From NCBI GenBank assembly GCA_001792895.1, contig MARA01000031.1, positions 124,001 through 188,000 on the forward strand: a stretch of DNA of 64,000 bases. Reading direction: 5' to 3'. Origin of the DNA: Lentinus brumalis. Its lineage: Eukaryota > Basidiomycota > Agaricomycetes > Polyporales > Polyporaceae. Position 1 is the stretch's first letter. Every line of letters starts with the position of its first letter. Of this stretch, positions 57,289-64,000 are shown piece after piece. A model generated the notes under the pieces. That model was not told where the DNA came from and made no database searches. It worked only from the letters and a program-made list of their open reading frames with translations. The translations under genes were made by a program, and so were the position numbers.

Positions 57289-58005
57289 TTACTCAAGTTT
57301 CTCCAGTTCCTCTAGTCTTGCCAGCACGACGTCCTTACTCGTCTCTTCGATCTCTCCGGCAAGGAAGACCTCGTCAAGGATGGCATACACCTATCCCTTG
57401 TGAATGATATGTCAGGGGACGACTTGATGAAAGCGCACCTTATAGAAGTTGAACACCAGATCCAACTCGCATACGTTGTCGAAGAATGAATCTGATCCCA
57501 GTGAGCCGAAGAACTCGCAGCTCGCACGCGATGTACAAATGACACTCACCTAGGACTTCGACAAACAGATGGATAGCTTCCAGATACGCCAGCTCATTGT
57601 CGTTCGCATCGACGCAGATGCAGAAGAACAGCCCAGCATAACGACGGTATATAACCTTGTGGTTCCGGAACTGCGCACACACCCGTCCCATTTCATCACA
57701 GCCCTCCCCGCACTGATAATCCGAAACACTCACCTCAACGAAGTTGGACTGGTACTTCTGATCCCTGGGCGCGACTAGCCTATGCACCTCCCCGCGCAGA
57801 CGAACCTGATCATTCGCTGGAGATAAGCCTAATTCCAACCGCCGTGTTGATGCGTGGAAGAGTATCAACCTTCTCGTCATCGTCGTAAGGGACGTACCAC
57901 TTAGACAGCCGTGTCTTGCCTTGACGGTTCTGCCAAACCGCTCAACTATGCACCTTCAGCAGCCCTGAAGGCTAGACACACCTGGACGAGGATAAACCTG
58001 ATCAT
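57289..58005 (-). CDS. aps2: AP-2 adaptor complex sigma (small) subunit
   Basis: The start is at 58005 (MIRFILVQ), and an intron then joins NRQGKTRLSKWYVPYDDDEK. Next come LRGEVHRLVAPRDQKYQSNF, FRNHKVIYRRYAGLFFCICV, DANDNELAYLEAIHLFVEVL, and CELDLVFNFYKVYAILDEV. It ends ARLEELEKLE with a stop at 57289-57291. This is near-identical to AP-2 sigma throughout eukaryotes (about 143 residues), with about five introns. The protein is a longin-fold subunit of the clathrin adaptor that selects dileucine cargo for endocytosis at the plasma membrane. Two MITEs flank it within 250 bp on each side. Confidence 0.93.
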
Positions 58006-58229
58006 GGCGGGCAATCCGATAGTAGGAACAAGGCTAGGAATCGGTGTCTATTCGCCCTGTATGCGTCTTTGTTGTGCAGCCGTGCTGGAGTGGTGGAGGC
58101 GGGAAGCAGGCCTATATCAATTGAAAGACCGAAGTAAGTCCGCTGCGGCAAAGCTTCCACTACTGTGAGGCGGAGAAGAGTGGAGATCTAATGTAGGGCT
58201 GTTACATCGATCGGAGTCGTTCGGCGTTA

Positions 58230-58826
58230 CAGCTATTTCCAAAACAAGTGGCCGCGCGACGCGAGTTACACTTTTGACGCGAAAAACCCAAACAATCCAG
58301 AAATTCGTCGCAGCTCGGTATGTCTCTTTATACGTCTCTTGAGTGGTGCCAAAGGAACATGCAAGACACCTCCCAGCTCTATGGATGTTCTGAGACCGAG
58401 GGGGTGTCATAGGAGTGCGCATTGGCACGCTCTATACGTAGGTCATGGATCGTTCCGAATGCATCTCACGCGACATTTCCTCTGACTTTCACCCCTTTTA
58501 TGACCCCAATTCCACACAGAGAGCCTCTTCTGTCTATCTGAGGGCTCTATAGGCCTCTCAGAGAGGTGTTGCTCGCCCCATACGAACCTCGTCACCGGGG
58601 AGCATAGGCGCCCGATGCGAAGGCCACCTCCTTGCCCCTTCAGAGCAGTCTCTCCCTGCCAAACTTTCGTTTGAAGCCATTGCTAGGCCACTCGGCACTC
58701 TTCTATACTCATAGGTTCGACTCCGCACGCCCGAGAGGGCACCACAATTTCACGCATTTTTCGAATTTCCTGCGTCAAAAGTGCAGTGCGTAAATGGCGC
58801 CCGGCCACTTGTTTTGGAAATAGCTG
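58230..58826. mobile_element. 597-bp Tc1/mariner-like MITE
   Basis: The left end CAGCTATTTCCAAAACAAGT matches the reverse complement of the right end exactly over the first ~25 bp, and CACTTTTGACGC recurs further in on both sides. TA flanks both ends (58228-58229 and 58827-58828). CAG starts with a TA duplication are typical of the Tc1/mariner superfamily. No transposase frame is seen inside. Confidence 0.75.
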
Positions 58827-59110
58827 TACAATCGGACCTCCGAACTGCATGTTATCGGCGCGACTGACGCAGATATGGAACGATAGCTGGGTAACGATTG
58901 TACGTATACAGAGAGAAATGGGCATTACATGTGGCAATAATGAGGAAAGAGTGCAATACGGGAGCACGGGCAGCATAGTACCCGGAAGGGGCGATGGGCG
59001 CGGACAGACGCTCCGAGTCGACCAACCCGCGCAAGCATGGAGGCTGCATGGCAGATAGCGGTGGAAATAGCACCAAGCACTGGCGCGAGGAATCATTATA
59101 TGCGGGTGAT

Positions 59111-60559
59111 CTACGAGAACTTCCATCTGAGGACGAGCGAGAGTCGTACGGAGTCTGTCAGCGAGGTGCACTGTAGCGGATAGTTCGGAGACTGACCTAT
59201 TATTACATACGGTACAGCTGCGAGGCGAGTTGCGAAGCAGGTCAGTCTCTCATATAGATCCAGATCATGCACGCTGACATACGTTACAAAGGTCTGTCCA
59301 GGATGATATTACTTAGTATGCCAACGGCGGTCAGGAGGAACGGATGGACGCACCGTCATCGGTTCATCAGCACTTCGCGTCTGCGCTTGGCGGTACCGGC
59401 ATTTCCGCTGAGAGGCGGTTCAACATATACTCATTCGAGGAAGGAGTAGGGGGATAATCGCACCTGTTTGCAGCGGCCGCACTGGAAAGCGTCCGTCTCG
59501 GCCTCTTGCTCCCCTGCGCCGAGGGTGTTGAACAAATTTTGCTGTGCGATCAGCTCGTCGGCCCGTTTGCGCTCCTCCGACGCCATGTCCTGCATTATAG
59601 ACGGTGTTAGCTACTGCATATACCGCTCCAAATCATCCGACCGGCAACTCACCTGTGTGCTCATCACACACAATTGGGAGACTGCGAGGTCGCCGGAAAT
59701 AACGCTTCCACGGAGCCCGGGGTTGTTCTTGTCCTTCAGATTTACGAACAAGGACCGGATCTTCGCCTTGTAGGCTGCCGTCGTACCGTCGTTAGCCTTC
59801 AAGACAGTCTTCTCGATGTCCTTGGCGCGGTTGAGAATGAGTTCGCTAGCTGCAGCAACGGTGAGAACCACGGAGACAGCAAGGACGGAAGGAGCACATA
59901 CGTGCACCAGAGTCGAAGACGAGCGCGTCATAGATGAGCTCTGCGCATTTGTCTCGTGTCTTGTCACCGGTGTACTCGACCTTCACGCCGTCGCTCTTCG
60001 CCGAGCGGGTGTCGTTGTATTTTGTGCCGCCACCAGGCACTGTTGGAGTGATCGGAGTAGAGGGCGTTGCGGCAGCTGAAGAACTAGCGGCCTTCTTCGC
60101 AGCTGAACGGCCAGCTCCAGCGAAGCAGCGTCAGAAGATACGGGAAGACGCACCTGGAGGCTTTGTTGTAGCCTTTGTCCCGCCTCCCGCCGCCTTTTCG
60201 CGCTCGACCTCATGCTTCCACTTCTTCACAATCTCCTTCGCGAGCTCGGAAACCGGTTTGGAGGGATTGGAGCGTAACTTGCCGACCGCGAGACCGGCCT
60301 TGCTTTCCTGCACATATCGCGTGAGTCGACTGCCCGCAACGCCACAGTCTGGGACATACCCTGAGGACCGCCTCGGTGATCTTCGCCTGGTTCTTGAGTG
60401 TGTTCAATATGCTCAGGATCTCCTGGAGACATAGACCAGCGTGAGCACTATGAAATGCAAGTGAACGGGGAGGCCATAGGGGGATCTGTTACACACCTCG
60501 TCCGTCGAGGCGCTGTTCAAAGACTTTACGAGCGGCTTGAGCTCGGCGGCAGCGGACAT
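59111..60559 (-). CDS. Transcription elongation factor TFIIS
   Basis: Start at 60559 (MSSAAAELKPLVKSLNSAST), end at a TAG at 59111-59113, with about eight introns. The N-terminal domain I has ILNTLKNQAKITEAVLR, VGKLRSNPSKPVSELAKEIV and KKWKHEVEREKAAG. A linker rich in Ala/Ser/Pro follows. The central domain II has YTGDKTRDKCAELIYDALVF, AKDIEKTVLKANDGTTAAYK, and RSLFVNLKDKNNPGLRGSVI. The C-terminal zinc ribbon is assembled from four small exons: TDAFQCGRCKQ, RKCRYRQAQTRSADEPMT, TFVTCTVCNNR, and WKFS. The acidic DE pair in SADEPMT is the catalytic hairpin that inserts into RNA polymerase II and triggers transcript cleavage. About 300 residues is normal. Its 5' end is 287 bp from PRP46, in divergent orientation. 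Confidence 0.92.
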
Positions 60560-60845
60560 CGTTGTCTACCCTCTACGTTACACGGAGACCTCTTCGTTAT
60601 GCTCAGTAGTGAGAGAAACCACGCCCGCGTCGTCGCATACGTCGTGGTCGAGTCCAAGGTCGTCGCGCGTGAGTCGCGCGCGACGGCGACTGGCACTGCT
60701 GACAAAGCAGCCCATTGGCGCGCTCGCCGTTTGTCGCGTCGAGCTCGCTGCCACCAACAGCCACCACCAGGTCCACCGCGGCGAAGGCGTTCTTCGCTAT
60801 CGACTCCGTCACTCGCCTGTTCCATTCTTTGACCCTCTGCTCGCC

Positions 60846-62421
60846 ATGACTTCTTCACTACCACCCTTCAACCCCTTGCTTCAATCATGCGGGAAGCGGA
60901 CACGGGACATCTTCGCAGCAGGCCTGGACGAGTCTTACAAGGATGAGGAGAAGAGGTACGTCGTAGTATTGCACGTTTCGGCAGACGAGGGTATAAACAA
61001 GCTTTTCAGTGCGCGTATACGCATGGCGGTGAAATTGAACGACGAATACAAGGAGGTTAAGCAACTGCCTGCAGCCCTCCTCGCACAACAAGGTCCCGTA
61101 GGCCCCGCGAGGCCGAAGGAGCAGCGCAAGATGATCACATCAGGACGTGAGTATATGCCCCCGCGTATGCTTGTATGCGCACTCATCGGCAAGCACAGCG
61201 AGCTCAGAAGCAGGAGCCCTGATCCGACAAATAGACAACACCCCTCCACCCCAACAATCCACTTTCACCGCTAATAACAACCTCACCCGTGCCCTTCAGC
61301 TTCACAAAACGACACGCACAGTCAAGCCGACATATCACCCACCATGGAAACTCATGCGCGTCATCTCTGGGCATCTTGGATGGGTACGGAGCGTTGCCGT
61401 CGAGCCCGGAAACAAGTGGTTCGCGACTGGTGCTGGAGACCGTGTCATCAAAATCTGGGACCTTGCGTCTGGTGAGCTCAAGCTGTCGTTGACGGGTCAC
61501 ATATCCACTGTCCGTGGGCTCGCCGTATCGTCGCGGCATCCGTACTTGTTTTCATGTGGAGAAGACAAGGTTCGTCCATTGCTCGTTATATGCCGACCCC
61601 CGTTTCTCATACGTCCTCTTCTCCAGATGGTCAAATGTTGGGACCTTGAGGCCAATAAGGTCATCCGGCATTACCATGGTCACTTGTCCGGAGTGTATGC
61701 GCTCAGTTTGCACCCAACGCTCGACGTCCTCGTGACTTCTGGTCGTGACGCGTCAGCGCGTGTATGGGACATGCGGACGAAAGCCCAAATCCATGTCCTT
61801 TCTGGCCACACTGCTACTGTCGCCGATGTGAAGTGTCAAGAATCTGACCCGCAAGTGATCACGGGTAGTATGGATTCGACCGTCCGGTGCGTACGCTAGC
61901 GTTCTACCAGGTTCTCGTGTTGTACTCACCCTGTTCCGCGTGTAGACTGTGGGACCTTGCTGCGGGCAAGACTATGGTCACTCTCACCCACCACAAGAAG
62001 TCCGTCCGCGCTCTCGCTATCCACCCGACGGAGTACACGTTCGCTTCTGCGTCAGCAGGTGGTAACAACATCAAGAAGTGGAAGTGTCCCGAGGGCATGT
62101 TCGTCTTCAACTTCAGTGGGCACAACGCTATCATCAACACGCTATCCGTCAATTCGGAAGGCGTGTTCTTCTCCGGCGGAGACAACGGTACCCTAACATT
62201 ATGGGATTGGAACACGGGCACGGCGTTCCAGAACATGGACGACATCCCACAACCTGGTTCGCTCGAGGCCGAGGCGGGCGTGTTCTGTTCGACGTTCGAC
62301 ATGACGGGCACTCGCTTGATTACAGGTGGAGCAGACAAGACTATCAAGGTATGTCACCTCTTGCGGCTGGTTGTGCCAAGTCTAACACATGGTCCAGATC
62401 TACGCGGAGCAGCCGCAGTGA
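60846..62421 (+). CDS. prp46: Pre-mRNA splicing factor PRP46 / PLRG1, WD40 protein
   Basis: Start at 60846 ([20 protein letters not shown]). A short intron leads to [18 protein letters not shown] and [11 protein letters not shown]. After another intron, exon 3 probably begins after ...GACAAATAG ([10 protein letters not shown]), which restores frame to [20 protein letters not shown]. Seven WD40 repeats follow: [92 protein letters not shown], and TLWDWNTG. It ends IKIYAEQPQ at 62421. PRP46 is a component of the NineTeen/Prp19-associated complex in the activated spliceosome. The order and length (about 390 residues) fit the family. Confidence 0.92.
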
Positions 62422-62651
62422 TTCGTTGTCGAGGTGTATATTGTACCATTTGCGGACTCGGTATATGTATAATGCTCTACGTCCTGCATACTGATTCTTG
62501 CTATCAAATATCGCTGTGTGTCATGCTCCTCGTCTCATAGGCTTGAAGCAAAGTGCTGATCGCTACAGATAACTGCAATCAAACGAGTTCCATAAAGTGC
62601 GAAGTACAGATGAGCATCCAGCGACATGGGAAGTTTTGGAGCGTTGGCCCG

Positions 62652-63681
62652 TTACTCGGCGTCAAACTCTAGGCCGTCGCACCAAGACGCGTACTCCTCG
62701 GCTGCCTTTGTGAGCTCAGCGATTTGGCCCTTCAGCGTATGGATACAGTCGTGGCCCAGCGGGAAATGGAGGGGTGGGTCCGGCAACTGCGACAGATCAA
62801 AGATTCTCTGTGCAGCCTTCGCCGGCGATTTCTTCCTCCCACCATCATCGGACTTGATCTGGTCAAGCATCTTGCGCATGATGGAAGTTGGCGATGTATC
62901 GCCAGCGTACGCCGGCGGTTGCGGTAAGAACTCGGCGTTGGTTTCGAGCGCCGTCTTGAAGACTCCTGGCCAGACCACGGTGATCTGTGAGGCAGGTCAT
63001 ATGTATCGTTCATTCCTCGACGAGAGGCCAACGCTCATACCTTGATGTTCCAGGCAGGGACCATCTCCTTGTGCAGGGCCTCTGTGAGTCCATCCAGGGC
63101 TACATAAGGGCGTGAGTGTCATTCACGCGCAGCGATCCTGGTAACCGGCTCACCATGTTTACTAGCCGCATTGAACCCTAGGATGGGCAACCCAACGAAA
63201 CCAGCACTGGCGCTGATTTGTATGAGGCGGCCTCCCTGCGGCTTGTTTTCGTCGCGGAAGAACCTGACCGCCTCCAAGGAGACGTGCGCCGCGCCCCAGA
63301 AATTGGTCTCCATCATCTTGCGGGCAGCCTCCTCCGGCGTTCCCTCAGCCTCGCCTGCGATGACGATGCCTGCGTTGTTGACGACGACGTCGATGCGGCC
63401 GAACGCCTTCTTGGCCTTCTGGAACGCCTCCTTGATCTCCTGCTGGTTCGTGACGTCGAGCTTGACGAGGAGGAGCTGAGAGGACGAATACTTTGAAGCA
63501 AAGTCGGCGAGCACAGATGGCTTGCGGAGCGTCGCGACGACCTTATCGCCGTGCGCAAGGGCGGAACGGGCCGTCTCGAGGCCCAAGCCTGAAGATGTAC
63601 CGGTGACTAGGAGCGATGGTCAGTGTAGCAATCATCGAGGTCACAACTGGACATACTGAGCCAAACCCGAGGAGAAGACAT
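62652..63681 (-). CDS. Short-chain dehydrogenase/reductase 2 (Asn in place of catalytic Tyr)
   Basis: Start at 63681 with a 25-nt first exon encoding MSSPRVWL, as in SDR 1. Exon 2 starts with the cofactor-binding site TGTSSGLGLETA and runs HGDKVVATLRKPSVLADFAS, NNAGIVIAGEAEG and ISASAGFVGLP. The next segment reads GFNAASKH where SDR 1 has GFYTASKC: the Ser and Lys are present but the Tyr is Asn. Later exons have ALDGLTEALHKEMVPAWNIK and VVWPGVFKTALETNAEF, ending CDGLEFDAE at 62652. Intron positions equal those of SDR 1. Loss of the Tyr would be expected to cripple or alter catalysis, so it may be a binding protein or inactive paralogue; a base-call error is possible. Confidence 0.88.
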
Positions 63682-63731
63682 GTCGCTGTCGGGATTCGAT
63701 GGTATGTTTCGCCTGTCTACTATGAGCGCGT

Positions 63732-63738
63732 TATATAC
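63732..63738 (-). promoter_or_regulatory. TATA box of SDR gene 2
   Basis: On the minus strand TATATAA lies about 50 bp upstream of the ATG at 63681, similar in placement to the TATA box of SDR gene 1. Confidence 0.5.
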
Positions 63739-64000
63739 CCATCTCACCCACCTGTATCAGAGCGGCTTCAAGCCGTGTTCTTTGGGCGCCGAATTGGGAA
63801 GCCGTGCCGCCGCGTCATGAGCTTATGCGCAGGGATGACCACACGTCCCGCTATCCCGTCTATTTCAACAGTGCATGGCCCAGTGCTCTGCGTACGCTCC
63901 AACAACTGATAGAATACACAAGTAAGTCCATGCAGTGCCCATCTGCGCTTCATCCTCTGAATCTATCTTTTTGTCACAGGAAGTGACCATCTTTCATCGG

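Overview
The window looks like nuclear DNA of a basidiomycete, most likely a wood-decay Agaricomycete. The genes are dense with 45-70 nt GT-AG introns. Gene families typical of the group are present: F-box/LRR proteins, 7-transmembrane and DUF6533 proteins, ricin-B-like lectins, a DUF6532 protein, a Plavaka transposase and an OTT_1508-like deaminase. Conserved eukaryotic genes (Rho1-type GTPase, AP-2 sigma, TFIIS, PRP46/PLRG1) anchor the right side. No bacterial, rRNA, tRNA or CRISPR signal was found.

Layout. 1-2.4 kb: 3' part of a fungal transcription factor. 2.85-7.4 kb: two CGCGTCA-rich inverted-repeat elements (the first with a perfect 9-bp target duplication) around an F-box gene. 9.8-17.8 kb: three minus-strand multi-TM genes with a second F-box gene between the first and second. 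19.3-20.4 kb: a short-chain dehydrogenase (SDR).

20.5-41.6 kb is a nested transposon. A non-LTR retrotransposon (ORF1 gag-like; ORF2 endonuclease, RT and RNase H) lies between copies of a 14-16 bp target duplication (20539-20554 and 41590-41603) and ends in a 19-A tail. Its ORF2 is cut near codon-scale precision at 33194/41036 by a 7.84-kb DNA transposon (33195-41035) with CATCAGGA termini and a TA duplication. That element carries three genes: a DUF6532 protein, a Plavaka (CACTA-like) transposase and a small helical protein. Removing the insert and one TA makes ORF2 continuous to its natural C-terminus.

41.7-48.2 kb: a 301-bp MITE, an OTT_1508-like deaminase gene, a probable single-pass membrane protein and a Rho1-type GTPase. 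49.4-55.9 kb: two ricin-B-like lectins separated by about 5 kb of repeats and unrecognised sequence. 56.8-58.8 kb: two MITEs around AP-2 sigma. 59.1-63.7 kb: TFIIS and PRP46 (divergent), then a second SDR paralogue of the one at 19.3 kb. That copy has Asn where the catalytic Tyr is expected.

Exon joins were made by eye from splice consensus and reading frame; family names rest on motif recognition without database searches.
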